Below are positions 9,579-22,473 of a stretch of 23,826 nt of DNA, piece by piece. The stretch is taken from assembly GCA_015852425.1 (NCBI GenBank), contig JAAAIG010000603.1, positions 564-24,389 on the forward strand, in the 5' to 3' direction. Source of the DNA: Gryganskiella cystojenkinii. Taxonomy: Eukaryota; Mortierellomycota; Mortierellomycetes; Mortierellales; Mortierellaceae. Positions within the stretch are counted from its first letter, which is position 1. Every line of letters begins with the position of its first letter. The notes under the pieces are model-generated. The model did no database searches and was not told the origin of the DNA. It saw nothing but the letters and a program-made list of their open reading frames with translations. The translations under genes and the position numbers were made by a program.

Positions 9579-12500
9579 TCAGGCTTGATCATCATCATCC
9601 ATCCTCTCCCTGGTTGGAGCCGTCTCCTCAACCTTCCCCTGTACAACACCTGTCATATGGTGATCAACCGCCACTTCATTCTCCTTCTCCTTGACCTCCT
9701 CGGACGAAAAGACATCAGTGGACGATTCATTTTCTGATGGAGCAGAAATAGCTGTTGCAGCCATGGCGACCGTTGGACTCTCCTCCTCGTCATCCTCGTC
9801 ATCATCGTCATCCCCCTGGGTTGTCTCTGTAGTCACATTAGCCGCGGGCAAAAAAATGGCCAATCGATCTGCAATTTTGTCCGTGAACCTCGATAGGTTC
9901 GAACTAACATGTCCTTGCAAACTTTGCCATTGAGTAAACTCAGCAGATTCGCGTGGATGACCCTCGATGCCGACTAGTACGAGGTTTTGAAGGCTCTGTT
10001 GTTTGTTCAAAGGAATATATACATATAATGAAACGAGGTAATAAATCTGTTAGTGTCATTCCAGGCAATAAACGAACGAAACTTATTCGAAAAAATTGCC
10101 GAAGGATTCACTTACAGTGATCAAACTCTTTGAATCCTCAAGAGATACCATGGTCGTGATTGTTGTCGTGGTCACTACCGTCTCCGATGCAGCGTTTTCG
10201 CCTTCGATAGTAGTAGCGGCTGTCCCTGCAATGCCATACTTCTGGAAAAGAGTATCAATTCTTGAAAAGTTTTCTTCAAGTGCGGCACTAAGCATCGATG
10301 GCTCCACATTCGCGAGCGCAAAGAGTCGAGTACCAGCTTCCAAGAAGGGTCTACTCAGGCTTGCAAGGAAAACCTTCCGGACCAAGAACTGTTCCAAAAA
10401 GATGGACACCCAGGGCGTCTGTAGAGCTGTCCGAAGATCGTCATCCTCCGCTGCCAAAAGTGCATTCTCGCACAAGATCTCAAAATGAGTCAAGACACCG
10501 ACAGGAAGCTGCTCCATCGCCATCAAAGCCGCTATAAATCGATAACACAAAACAAGTGAGTCAGCTCCAGAGTTCATATCTTTGAAACAATAGTCAGGCT
10601 CTGCTGTCAACAACAAAAGAGCAGCGGGAGATGCGTACCAAGCTCTGTCGCGTGCGTGTACTGCTTCTTTTCACCATCGAGCTTGCTAGCCAATCGAGCC
10701 AAAGTCCAGTAGGGCTCAAACCACTTGTGCAAGACCGCGCGCGAGGCTGTCATATCCAGACTATCAAACAAGGCCGAGTGCATAAAGATGCCGGGTCCGA
10801 TTCTCATGGGAGGCAAGCTGACGCCTGCATAAGTCGGAGGCACTTCCAGGACGCCATACTCGCAGAAAGGTGAATGAGTACCACCAAAGAGACCAACCAC
10901 TATCGCGAAAAACAAAATAAACAGGGGCAAAACAATGTTTAGGCATTGAATCACCTACCTGAAAATGGTAGATTCGACCATTCGACAAAATCTTGACTTA
11001 CCCTTCGATGGCTCGATTCCACCAGATTCAACTGTGTTTCTCCAATCAAAGTGAACTTTATCCAATCTATTCAAGATCTCGCGCGCCTGCGTGTATGTGG
11101 CTTCCCTGGCAATCAATTGCAGGATCCCGATACTCTCCGTGAACACCTTGTAAGGCGCGGACCACATCAGGTTCTTCAGTAGAACATCAATCGCTGCATT
11201 AATATTTGACCAGTGATCCATTGCCTCCGCGAAATCTAAATATTCACAGATGAAAAGAAAAAAATGGATTTGTTTAGTCTCAAGCCTTTGTCGATAAACT
11301 AGCTAGTTCTTGACTCTCAAGCAAATGATAACTTACAAGGCGTGTTCCGACAGATCGTCATGTGACAGAGATAGTCGTGTAAGAGCGACAAAGCCTCTGT
11401 CGCATAAAAGTTATCCTCGCTCGTCAGAGTGGGCGTCTGGTCTGCAGTTTTGATGATCTGTTATTGTGGAACGTGTACGAAATATACCAAAAGGTTAGCA
11501 GCTAGATCCACTTTACGTCCTCCTGCGGTCGAATTTCATTATTTTTAAATTCTAGACAACTTACGTTTGTCAAGTGAATGAGACCACGGTTCTTCAGGAA
11601 CAGGTTACCGGCCAACTCGTTCTCTGGCTCATACATTGCACGTGCCATTCTAGTAAAGAAAACGGATTAAGAAACGAAGAAAAACAAAATGTAGAGGACA
11701 AGTCAATAGCTGCTCAACCCCAGCGATTGTCGTTTGTAAATAGCGCCTTGTAAACCGTCATTTCTTACTGTGAAAATGTCTCTCCAAATCGTTGCGTCTC
11801 GGGAGAAGGGAGCTGTCTCCAACACTCCTTTCTGTACATGGGCAGTACGGTCAAGGTATGTTGCAACAGCTTGTTCAGCTCCTCAGGACACTAAATAGAA
11901 AGGGGGGGGGGAGTTTAGCTATCAGTCTTCAAATTTTCGTCCGCCGTATAATGAACATAACAGGCAATGTGTGTGAACAGGTATAGCCCCTTACGTGTTG
12001 TCCGAATGCTCCCCACTTCATCGCACCCAGAGCCCAAGTGTAGTTGTGACACCCTGCCCATTCCTTATGGAACTCTGGTGACAACTCCGAGAACCTCAAG
12101 ATAAGACCAAAATAGATCGGAAGCGTCTCACGATGGAACTGGACATTCGCCTGGTTGTGCTGAAGGCAGACAAAGAAGACGCAGAGCAGATGACAGACGG
12201 GTTTGTGTTTCGCTAGCCGGGTGTTCCACTCCAAATCGTCGTTCATAATCTTGTTCCAAAAGATCACCATCTCCTTCTTGTCATAGTCGAGGTTCAGCTT
12301 TTGAGAATCAAGCTTTGTGACAAGATCAAGGAAGGGGACCCAATAAGGTCTGAACGCCATCCTCTCGGCGTCTCCATGGACAAGCTCCGTCAGGGCCTTG
12401 AAGTAATCCACGAATCGCCAGCCCTCGTCATCATCGCGTCTGTGACCCTGGTAAAAGTTTTCGTTCAGCGGTTTCAACAAAACCAGGAGTTTCTCAAAGT

Positions 12501-15500
12501 GTTTCAGCGACACCTGCTCCGCTTGTGCGTCGTCCCAGCCGTTGAAGGCCCGTTCAGAGTTCAAGAGTTCCATGTAAAACTGACGAGCACCTACGCGCGT
12601 CTCTTGATCGCTCTGTTGGAGCATGAGCTCATGGATCCACAGGTGACTCTCTCTTAGCAAGATGGCCTGTGCTGCACGGCCGCACTGTCCGTAATCAGAA
12701 ATGCTCCTGAAAAAGTCCAGGCAGTCATAGGCGATACCACTCTGTGGCGAAGTCTCCACAATCTTTCGTGATAAAGAATAAAGACGAAGTCTAGTTAGTA
12801 TTTTTCTGTCTCTTCCTATAAAGTTCAAGCTTTCAAAGGGCACATACGTCCATATGATGATAATGGTTACCTTGAGCAGCTGCTTGAGAATGAACTCGAT
12901 CCTGTGCTCTGATCGACCATCCTCGACTTGCATCAGCTCTTTAAAGACATGCAAAATGGTGCTGAATACATCATCGCTTGCGTAGGCCATGTAGGAGGCG
13001 AGCGTCTCGAGGATATAATCACCAATTCCTGGGTGCGTCGAGAGATGCGTCACAATCTTGGTGACGATGGAGCCATCCATTCGATCCTGCAACAACTTCA
13101 CAATCAACAGCAAATGGCGCTCGTGCCTCTCGTGCACCGGACCATGGCTATTTTGTTGTTGGTACAAAAGTGTCGAGATATCCGTCTTGGTGAGATAGAT
13201 GGGTTGATCCAGATCTGGAGTCGCTGACGACGCCTGAGTTGTCTCGTCTCCGCAAGCATCGTCCGAGTTGGAGCTCGGCGTCGATGATCCTGATGAAGAG
13301 GATGTCGGAGAGGCTGGCGCATTGTTGTGTCGATGGGATGCATTAGAGCCTGAACCATGACCATTGGTCAGTCTTGGAGGTCCATCGATCGAATGAACAA
13401 TGTCACAAGATAGCACGAGCTCCTGAATGGTGAGCATCAGGTTCCGGAAGGCGGGCTTTGTAAACTTGTCACCCATCTTCTTGACTCGGGAATCCGCACG
13501 CTCGTCGCTAATGTAAAATTCTGCCAACTGAGCAACATATCCTGCTTGGATCATGAGGTGCCTTTGAGGTCGTCCGAGCAGTGTGATGTTGTACATCAAC
13601 TTGAAGTACTCGTCAAAGTTCCTCCAGTTCGCACGAGCATGGGGTAGGAGATCCAGGAGGCGTTGCACAACGGTCTGGACCAACACGGGGGCATCTTGAC
13701 TCGGGATTCTGACGATATCCATGGGAGCCGAAAACTGAGGGTTGGGCGAAGTGATCATCATCATCATGGGTGAACTTGAACCGTAGCCAAAGAGTTCACT
13801 ATGCTGACCCAAAAGACCGCAAAGGGCTTCTGTGATCAAGGCAATGACAGCTTCGCGGACCTGATTGATCGGGCATTCCAAGAGCATGCCACACAACCGG
13901 AACTGATTTTCCGTCACGCGGTTGAGGAACTTCGCGCAGCCATCGGGGTACTGAGCCAACATCGGTGATAGGAACCTTGTCCATTCGATGAGCTCCTGAT
14001 CGACATCACGGGCATGGATAAGGACCGAAAAGAAAAAGTCTAGACCATACTCCATGGAGAGATAATCCAACCGATGGGTCTCCTCGAGATCTGATCCATC
14101 GTCCATCGGTGCTGGGACGGTCTTGTACATGTTCGAGAGCTCCCAGACAAAGTTGTAGAAGAGGCGGTCGAAAATGCCGAGATCCTTGAGTAACGTGAGG
14201 TTCTCCTTTGCGACAATGTCTTTGATGTCCTCTGGGGTCTCTCCGGATGCAGCAACTGAAGTATCTTGCGCTGCTGGGTTCTCGGAACGTTCATAGAACA
14301 GCATGTAAGCACTGTACGGCTTTGTGGTCGACCGTGGCGGGCTCTTCATGTATGGCGACTCGCTCGGAACAAATTCCGGACCTCCAAATGCCTTCGCAGG
14401 AATTTCACTGGCATCGAACTCCTCTACCTTGGAGTCGTTGAAGTGGTACCACGAGGTGCCTCCATCATTGGACTGAGCCTTCTTGTCGAGGCTGCGATCC
14501 TTGATATACGAGTAGTAATGACCAGAGTCAGCGGTACCGGTGTGGACAAGGACACCCACGAGGTCATACTGGAACACTGGAGCATCCTGAACAATGGCCG
14601 TCTGCGTAGATGGAGAAGTACTACCACCCTCTTGAGCCTGCTCCTTCTTTGTGAGATAATCTAGCGTGTACGGTTCCATGTTGAGACGTGTCGGGAACTC
14701 GAATCGGTCGTTGATCTTGATGCGTCTCATCGTGTCCATATCGTAGTCGAACCGCTTCAAGTGAAGGATCAAGTTCTGAGGCAGTTCCTTGATGCAAGCA
14801 CTAAATGGTGCCCAAATTGTAGAAAATTAGTTTAGATGCATTACGCAAACGTGACCCAATGTACATTCATGCAGTAAAACGAACAACGCACGCACCGCTT
14901 GATCGCATCCACATGTTTGTCACAAGTGGAGCACTTGTACTTGTTGTCTAGTATCCCAGAAAAATAGAGATGGTCAAAGCTTGAGTGAGTCTTGCAAACA
15001 CTCATTGTCAACTGAAACCAATTCACGACTGACTAGTCGTCTCTTACCTCCATCAAGAATCTCGCCTTGGACATAGAGCTGCAGGCTCTCCTCCAACGAC
15101 TTTTTGTTCTTGACCTCGCATTGAATTGAAAAGAAACTGTCCTCGCGCTCCGAGATATGTTCACAGTCCTTGGACTTGATTTGTTGAACCAGTTTTCCGC
15201 CGTATTGCTTCTTGAACAGCTCTTCTTGAGGCGTGCTCTTCACACTGCTCTCGAGACGATCAAACAGAATGTTAAAAAATTCGTCCACGTCCATCTGGAT
15301 TGCGACATTCATCGGGTTGCCGTCCCAGTCCTTGTAGGCGTAACAGAAGCTATGGGCATTATACGATCGCTTCATGCTTCCCTGGAGATGGCCAAAGAGG
15401 ACTTGCAGCTGGTAGAGGAGAGTATCGTGCTTCTCGACGGTACTGTCACCTCCAGAAGGAGCGTCAAGGATACCATATCTGAAATCCTTGTTCATAAAGA

Positions 15501-18500
15501 ATTGTTGGACAATAGAGTTAACGTAGCATGTGGCACCTAAATTTTGAAGGCCGACGAATCCACAACGTGCCCTCTTCACGATCTGAGGATCATAACCCCA
15601 CTGACTGTCCACGTCAGAGCCTAAATAACAAAAAAAAGATAGTCAGATTATGTTAATCATTCAAACGGCACTTTATCTTATGGATTTCACGAGGTCGTTG
15701 TCATCAGGTTCCCTATCCTTACCTCGAGCGAAATTCCTGTGGGTCTTTCCAAGGACATGACGAAGGACGACCGAGTTGCCTCTCGATGCCTCCTGCAGGA
15801 ACGAGATCGCCGCCAATCGCGACCCATCGCTCTGACATTTCGCCCAGATCGGTGTCAAAGATGTCTCCTCAGTCGGCACTGGGAAGAGACATTGATCAAA
15901 GACATAGTCAATGAATACGAAATCCATCCCTTGTTTTAGTCGATGGTCCGCACCAAGCATCGCTGTCGCCACTTTAAACATCCCAGTTAGAACAGTATCC
16001 TCTTTCATGGATGTAGCCGTCTAATAGGGTAGGGTGAAGAATGTTGGTCAGTACAGTTTCTAAAACTATCACAGACCGTCATTGATATACGCCGTAGAGA
16101 ATATGCCTTACTTCTGATGACGGATGACTTGTAATGTTCACCACAAGCTTGTCGTAAATGGTTTTGATATACTCTTGCGAACAACGTCCAATGTCCTCTC
16201 TAAATGATGTTAAAAAAAGGACCAATGGCGGCGAATAAATTCACTGTACAAAATTGATATGATCATCACAAAAAAAAAGCAGACTATTACCTTGCAATGA
16301 TCTCGAAAAACTCGAAAAGCTCTGAGCAGTTGCCCTCGTATTCTTTCGAAATCGGCAGGAAAGACTGCAGGATATCGAGGAAGAAGAGAGCTGGGGAAAT
16401 TTGGTCCTGCGGACTTTCCCTACCAGAAGCAAACGAATCATTACAGGAAGATTAGCATCTCGAGGTCATTACAAATTATCGGTCGGATGGTTAACATAGG
16501 CTTTTTCCAATTCTATTTACCTCTCTGCGCAAAACTTGCGACCCATATCCAAGATTGTCTGTCGAATCTGAACAGAGTCACTTTGAACCATGGAGACATA
16601 GATCAGTGAACGAACATCGGCACCAGCGTGGAAGTATTGCCAGCCCATAGGTCCTGTACAAAAGTATGAGATGAGGTTGGTGGCGTTCAGAACAATGCTC
16701 TGGTCATCTATTGGGGGCGAATCATATAAGTTGAGCGTTTTTGGTTAGCGGGATATGGATCAATGTCATTTGATAACAAACCGAGCGCAAACGAGAAATG
16801 AGCTTAGTATCTTACGTGAGTTATGATCTCCTCCTCGGGCTGCAGACGTCAAAATCTCGGCGACGAGTCTGTTCAAGAACACAGGGATGGTATATCCTTG
16901 ATCACTGGTCGACATCTTTGAGGCAAGGTCGGCCGAGTTTGAGAGGCAAACCAGAACCTTCAACATAAGTCCAAGAGCCTTCCGTGAGGTCTCACTAGAG
17001 TTTGTCGAACCCAGCCCAGACTCGGCCATCAACAGTCCGATCAAATGTTCCTGACCACCCAGTTCCAAGAAACGTTGGATCCATGCCTGATACTCAGGGT
17101 CCTAGTATTTCATCAGGCAATAAAAACACAGGTAAGCAGACTGTTCATGAGCGCAATCATGCTCAGTAGGTCACGGACGAATAAAAATCGTCAACTTACG
17201 TATGAGGATTGATCACGCTTGATGAGGAAATGAAGGATCTGGAAAGAGTACAACAGGAGGAACGGAGACCTGGCATCCAAGAGCGAGTTCCAATCAACGC
17301 CATCTTGCAATTCCTCAAAGGACTGAAGTAAAACCGGACTGGTGGGCAAACGTGTCACAATCTCCCAAGCTTGGGACGCGTATTTGCCATCCAACAAGAA
17401 AATCTTTCGAACCCTCTCAAAAAACGCAGGCTCGAGGAGAAGATCCGTTGGGAGGCGTCGCTATTAATGTTACAAAAAAAAGCATTCAAAGTTGAGATAA
17501 GTAGGTATGAAGTGTGACATTGCAGATGGGCCGGATTAAGAAAGTCATGACCGTCATACCGCGGGGACAATGTCTCTGACTGAACTTGAAAAGGACTGCC
17601 GCTTGGTCGCTAAGAAAGTCTGACCGTTCTCGATCCGGAGTTCCTCCAATGACCGTTGATCCCACATTGGATTGTAGTCCTTGCCAAGAGAGAACAAGCG
17701 GACATTCTCCGGGTCTGCATATCCCAATCGGTTTGCAATCGCCTTCCGCAAGGAGTAGAGTGTTGACGAAGGATGAACAGGCACTTGGAATGGCGGCTAA
17801 AAATGTGCGAAACGAGAAAAGGACGATTTCAGTAAATCAGGATAAAAAATGATAAGCTGTCGCCTAGAGATTTGAAGATGGTTCATGGTGTTGAAATCCT
17901 TACACTCGCATTCACTTTGATCATGAGCATAGCCTCCTCATCCAGAGCACCATGAATTTCAGGGCCTGAAGTGCTACCAATGGTAATACTTCCACAAGTC
18001 GACAAGAATGCCTTTAGGATTCCAATGCATCGCTCAAACACCAGTGACATGTCTCCGTTCTCCTCGGCCGTACTGGAGGCAAGGGCATCCGAAGATTCAA
18101 CAAGGTGGTCAACACATGTTTGGACAAGTCCATCGCGGAAGCCGTAAACGCTATCCTGGGTTTGGTCCTCGTCAGTACTCTATATCATAAAAGAGTAAAA
18201 CAAATGTCATTGTCAGCGCCCACGGCGGAGATCGTTCAACAAAAATCGTTTAAAACAATATTGCGACTCACCTTCATCAAACTTGACAAAAACTCTATGG
18301 CACTCGTCCCAACAACGGGTGACTTTGCCTGTAGCGCAATCTTCCAGATGAGATCCATTCCATATAGCGGTGCCATAATCGTGGTACACTGAACGCCGTC
18401 TTCGAGCGCCTGAAAAAAGAAAAAGTTACCACAAGAATTCGCACATCTCGTGAGTTAGAAGTTCGCTGACAACAGAAAACAAAAACCGTCGACTCGGACC

Positions 18501-21500
18501 TTCAAATTTCGCTTACCACCGCCAGCAAGTTTCGACTCCAGTTGATGACTACGAAATATTGACGCGCGCATTGCCATGCCTTGGGCGTGAACTTGGATAC
18601 ATCGAGACCGGGCAGCAATTTTTCGTAAATGTACTCGTCAAACCGTGGATCCGTGATTGACTCTAGACACAGAAATGCCTCGTCTTGCTCCATCGGCCCA
18701 ATAGGATCTGCGATGAAACAGTTCCAGAGCGCGTCCGCCAATCCTGGGGTGTTGCAAAAGCCTGAGAAAATCCTGCACATGGCCATCAAAAATTCTAGTC
18801 GAACTTTGAGTTGCATACTCTTTTGGTATTCCTGAGCCACCGACTGTGCGGAATGGATGGCGAATACTAAAATGATCGACGACGAGTAATTTGCATAAGT
18901 ATCACGAACAGTACTGCTAAGATCAGAAGAAAGGAAAAGAGAGCTTACTCGGATTCGTTGGACTAGCTGTGGGAGGTAGACTCTTGACAGAGGCCGAGTA
19001 CGCCGTCAAGTTGGCAATGTACAATTCTGGTAGCTTGGCACAAGTTTGCTTGTAGAGCTGCTGTCGGATGGTATCGTTGTTCGCGAATTGTGAGTCTGGG
19101 TATTGGAAAAGAGCAAAACAGGATGTTAGCACACAACATGCTTGAAATCTGAGAACGTGACAGGAAAAGCATTCCACAGCAAGATATACCAAAGAGTCCT
19201 TGCACGACTTGTAAGCTCCAAATCGCTCCAGGATGATTGTCCTTCAGATCTTGCAAGCACTGCGCAATCAAAGTTGCTCGATCCTGTGGCAAAGGTCCGA
19301 CATTGAGGCCATCTGCTAAAAGGCGAGCGATACCCATGCAGACTTCTCGATTCAATGTCGGAGAAGGTCCAAACGAAGATTCGTCCTTTGCATCCACAGC
19401 AAGCGTTGATCTTCTCAAGACATTCAACAGCGTCTCATAGGGTATCAAGGAAATGGCTCCTTCGTGCTACGATTATGAAAAAGTAGAAAAAACATTGATT
19501 AGGAAAGAGACGGACCAGTTAGTCTCCATGTTGGACATTGCAATGATCCACAGGACTTACTGGATTATATTTAGACCGGTGGACCATGGCATGAAAAAGA
19601 GCTCGGGACAGTTCAACCAGTTGCAGGTCCCAGTGCTCGAGTGGAACGACCTGCAGCTTTTGAAAGAGATGTCGCAGGAACTCCTGGGGTAATTTGTTGC
19701 ACACGTCGCTGAGAACTTGGTAGACGCCATACACAATTGATCTGTGTTGGTTGCCCTATTGAACGCACAAGAAAAGTGTTTGGAGATTGTTGCTGCGTTA
19801 ATCCTTGTTGACTCAGCATTCGTGTGTATTCTCAGGTGTCGCCAAAACGAAGCCGGAAACTTACTCCGACTGCTGCCCAGATGAGGTCCACATCGTCAAT
19901 CTTCAGCACCTTGGCCTGAACCAAGAAGACAAGAACGTCTGTACTCCGCTGCACAATCTCCAAATGGATGTTGGGGCCAAAGATGTATCCCACAATCTGC
20001 AAACTTTGGAGCTTATTGCAGAGATGTCTATAGAGAGTCAAAGGAGAGACGATGGTCAGCTTGATCATAAAGCTGACTCTGGTGCGACATATTATCAACC
20101 GTTGCTTCAGCGACTTGTTCACTTACTCGACCGGTTTCCTGTCCAGTTCCATCTGCACGTCCATGTCAAGATCCGATCTACGACGGACTCGCGAGCGGCC
20201 TTGTTGAAGATTCTGGATCCGGACAAGAACCTCCTTCAACTCGATTAGACCTGCAAGTCGCAAGTCCAGCCGTGTCGTCTTCATCAGCCGCACGGCCATC
20301 TCGATTCGAAAGTCTGCGTACTTGACCTCGCCCAGGTTGAAGCGAGAGACGGGGTCGTGAATATCAAATTCCTCATAATCCGTGCCTTGCTCGTGGACCA
20401 GACTGGAGTGCATCGCCTGCATGGGGTAGTTCTCCTGGAGGAAGTAACCAACTTGCGAGATAATATCCTGAACTGTCGCTTTGCTTACAGATTTGAAACT
20501 GTCCGCGTGGTCGGGGAAGTAGGCCAAGACGGCAGTGATTAGTCTCCGTGAGAAATCTGCAACCTGAGCCGCATCACCCGCAATTCGAATCTAAAACGTT
20601 AATAAAACAAAATAAAAAATAGTTTGATGAGATGCAGCTTCAAGGGATTACAAAAAGTCTTCAAATATATAACACTTGAAATATTGACTTACTCGAGAAA
20701 GAAGGCACAGCAGAAGATATAGATTTTGTAGCTTCAGATCAAGACGACCGGGTGTTTCCAGAGGCTCTTCGATCGCCTTCATACAAATCTCCATGCCACC
20801 CAACGAGACGAACAGTTTTTGAAAGTCTTGGTGTGAGTGGAAAATTTCCTCCGCCTATAAAAAAATGTCTGTAGTAAGTATCGTTGACATAGTGAAAGAG
20901 GCAACAGAACACAGTAATGTAAAATTTTGCCTTTTACCTCGAATCCATATTCTGGCGAGTAATCATCAAATCGTGCCATCTATCATATCAAGGATGAGCC
21001 AGAGGTTGACATTAAATATATGCTCTCAGGGTCCTACTACGCGTCAATGTGAGATTCAATATACATACCCTTTCAACATGGACCACCCGAGACGGTCGCT
21101 TCGGATTGCGTTTGTAGATTTCAAGATCACCGTGCTCAAACATCGCAGCCAGGACCTGGGCATACAGCTCTGGTAAAGTACCATCCTTTTGAACGATAAG
21201 GCAGGCCAAGCGAACAAACTCCTGGAGATACTCCACCAAGGACACAGAATGAGGGTTTAATCTGTGTAAAGGGAAATAAAAATCAAAGATGAGGTTAGTT
21301 AACATTGCGTGAAATAACAGTCTACAGTCCACTCCATAGAATGGATTAGGCAAAAGAGGTTACCTTCTCTCCGTCAAGATCTTTGTCCAAGTTCCAAGAT
21401 AGAGACGCTCCAGAGTCAACAGTTTTTCCGCAGAGTAAGGACCCTCAGATTGATCTGACTCTTGCTTCCTCCACTCGACAGCCGCGGTGATGAGATCCTT

Positions 21501-22327
21501 CATGTCGCTGTACGCCGAGGGCTCCCCTATTAGATATAAGATGATATTTTTTCATACATGGCGATTAGTTTCACAGTAATAAACAGTGCCTGTTTCCAAG
21601 TCAAAAAAGGATGAGGATGATACTAAAAACAACAAAAATATAAAAACAACAACAACAGCTGCATTGCATTGAGTATGCTCTTGTCTTTACCTTGATGAAG
21701 TCTTGCAGTCAGTTCATCACAGGCCTGGTTGAACTCTGTCTGGCTCGCAGTGAATTCTGTCTCGGGTTGGCTAGGACCAAAAGAGGAGGCACCAGCTTCG
21801 GTGTCCAAACGCAGGCCCGATCCCGACACTGTTCTCAGACGTTGCTGTCTATTACGCATAGGTCCTGGTCGACGCTTCCGCAGTTGGTCCGATTGTTGCT
21901 GTCTAGAAGATTTAAGATAGGGTCCGTGCTGATGCGCTCGGGTATAACCACCACCGACGACTGCACCCCGGCTGTGCATATCCTGCATTTCCTCCATCGT
22001 GGCATAGTCCGACAACTCGTCATCCTCCTCGTCTCCGTCTTCGAAATCGATCCCATCATCATCGACATCCTCGTCGTCGTCTTCGTCTCCTAGCTCTTCA
22101 TCCATCTCGTCCTCGTCCTCGTATTCATCAGAGGAATGACGGATAATGTCACTATCGGGTCCAGGCGACTCGGCCGCAGCCCAGGTCGCGCCACGTGCAG
22201 CTGTCACATGTTGCATCAACAACTCTGGGTCCGACTCGCTTTCGTATTCTGAAACGGTTTCCCCGCCGACAAACTCTCCGTCCGAGTCCTTGAGGTTGTG
22301 GGAAACTCGTTTTTGAGCAGCAATCAT
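9579..22327 (-). CDS. Giant ubiquitin-specific protease, USP9X/USP24/USP34 type
   Basis: Deubiquitinating cysteine protease (peptidase C19) cleaving ubiquitin from proteins. The spliced model has 31 exons and 9,672 nt, 3,223 residues from the ATG at 22327. In order: acidic disordered N-terminus; armadillo/HEAT-like helical region including GNQHRSIVYGVYQVLSDV, which aligns by eye with the conserved GKHEA segment of USP9X; a ubiquitin-like region (1070-1148); more helical repeats; USP catalytic core (1585-1944); helical C-terminal region with a Ser-rich loop; Asp/Glu-rich tail. Catalytic Cys1596 (GATCYVNS), His1867 (DSGHYYSY) and Asn1894 in the WYHFND box are present. LHLKRFDYD and FEFPTRLNMEPYT closely resemble USP9X. 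Family members are usually about 2,550-3,550 residues. The N-terminus is uncertain because the frame stays open upstream; which paralogue group it belongs to needs a tree. Confidence 0.92.
12763..12870 (-). other. 108-nt stop-free intron with perfect TACTAAC branch site
   Basis: Open reading frame runs straight through this stretch, but it has donor AAG|GTAACC, a perfect TACTAAC (12794-12800, minus strand) about 30 nt from the acceptor CACGAAAG|, and its translation (Ile-rich then Arg-rich) is unlike its surroundings. Its length matches the other introns of the gene. Removing it joins ...EFILKQLLK to IVETSPQSG. I treat it as an intron; retention would add 36 residues. Confidence 0.75.
14287..15561 (-). 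other. USP catalytic core of the protease
   Basis: Runs from GFVGLQNLGATCYVNS to AYMLFYER across exons 21-23. The Cys box codon TGC is at 15526-15528. The QMDVDEFFNILFDRLES motif is the conserved QxDxxEFF segment. The fingers carry only one clear CxxC (KCSTCDK at 14896-14947); the partner pair is not evident (FFSIQCEVKN has a single Cys), so zinc binding may be lost, as in the related FSLSLDVRN form of USP9X. The His box is GVLVHTGTADSGHYYSYIKD, and Asn occupies the third catalytic position in FND, as in many active USPs. Confidence 0.93.
17560..17796 (-). other. Ubiquitin-like (UBL) region in the protease
   Basis: Exon 14 alone encodes residues 1070-1148 and has the pattern of a ubiquitin fold: strand FQVPVHPSSTLYSLRKAIAN (a UBL-style first helix), NVRLFSLGKDYN, and SLEELRIENGQTFLATKR, where ENGQT matches the common ...GQT turn of UBLs. 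USP9X and USP24 carry a UBL at a comparable place N-terminal to the catalytic core. The exon boundaries match the domain well. Confidence 0.65.
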
Positions 22328-22383
22328 GGAGGCAGGATCGATGGGAGGTGGTTTCTCATATGGTTGGTAGGCCGGGGGTTCAT
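22324..22383 (-). other. Short uORF overlapping the proposed protease start
   Basis: An ATG at 22383 opens a 19-codon frame (MNPRPTNHMRNHLPSILPP) that ends at TGA 22326-22324, overlapping the ATG at 22327 as ATGA. A second in-frame ATG lies at 22359. If transcription starts upstream of 22383, ribosomes would meet these before the proposed start. This either regulates translation or argues that the true protein starts further upstream in the main frame. Confidence 0.5.
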
Positions 22384-22446
22384 GCGATTGTTGGACTATA
22401 GGTGTACGATTGAGCTGTGGTGTGCCCGTTGGCTGTGCTGGATGTA

Positions 22447-22473
22447 CTGCTGCTGCTGCTGCTGCTGCTGCTG
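22447..22473 (-). repeat. (CTG)9 trinucleotide run, poly-Ala in the upstream frame
   Basis: Nine CTG units on the plus strand. On the minus strand they read GCA repeats, giving an Ala run in the frame continuous with the protease. In the other two frames they give Gln or Ser runs, so the run alone does not tell which frame is coding. Confidence 0.85.

Larger units (their letters stand above)
9579..22327 (-). other. Exon map of the protease gene (31 exons)
   Basis: Exons in transcript order: 21691-22327, 21364-21526, 21069-21261, 20938-20979, 20693-20854, 20127-20590, 19865-20027, 19561-19755, 19190-19466, 18949-19095, 18517-18866, 18272-18409, 17904-18179, 17560-17796, 17200-17460, 16816-17101, 16521-16707, 16291-16419, 16112-16199, 15723-16020, 15048-15620, 14896-14947, 12871-14800, 11995-12762, 11769-11890, 11565-11649, 11337-11457, 11002-11235, 10639-10899, 10116-10531, 9579-9995. 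Introns are 82-164 nt. Every junction is GT-AG and phases agree throughout. Less typical donors are GTGCGT after 14896, GTACGC after 10639, GTATAT after 19190 and GTAACC after 12871. Confidence 0.85.
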
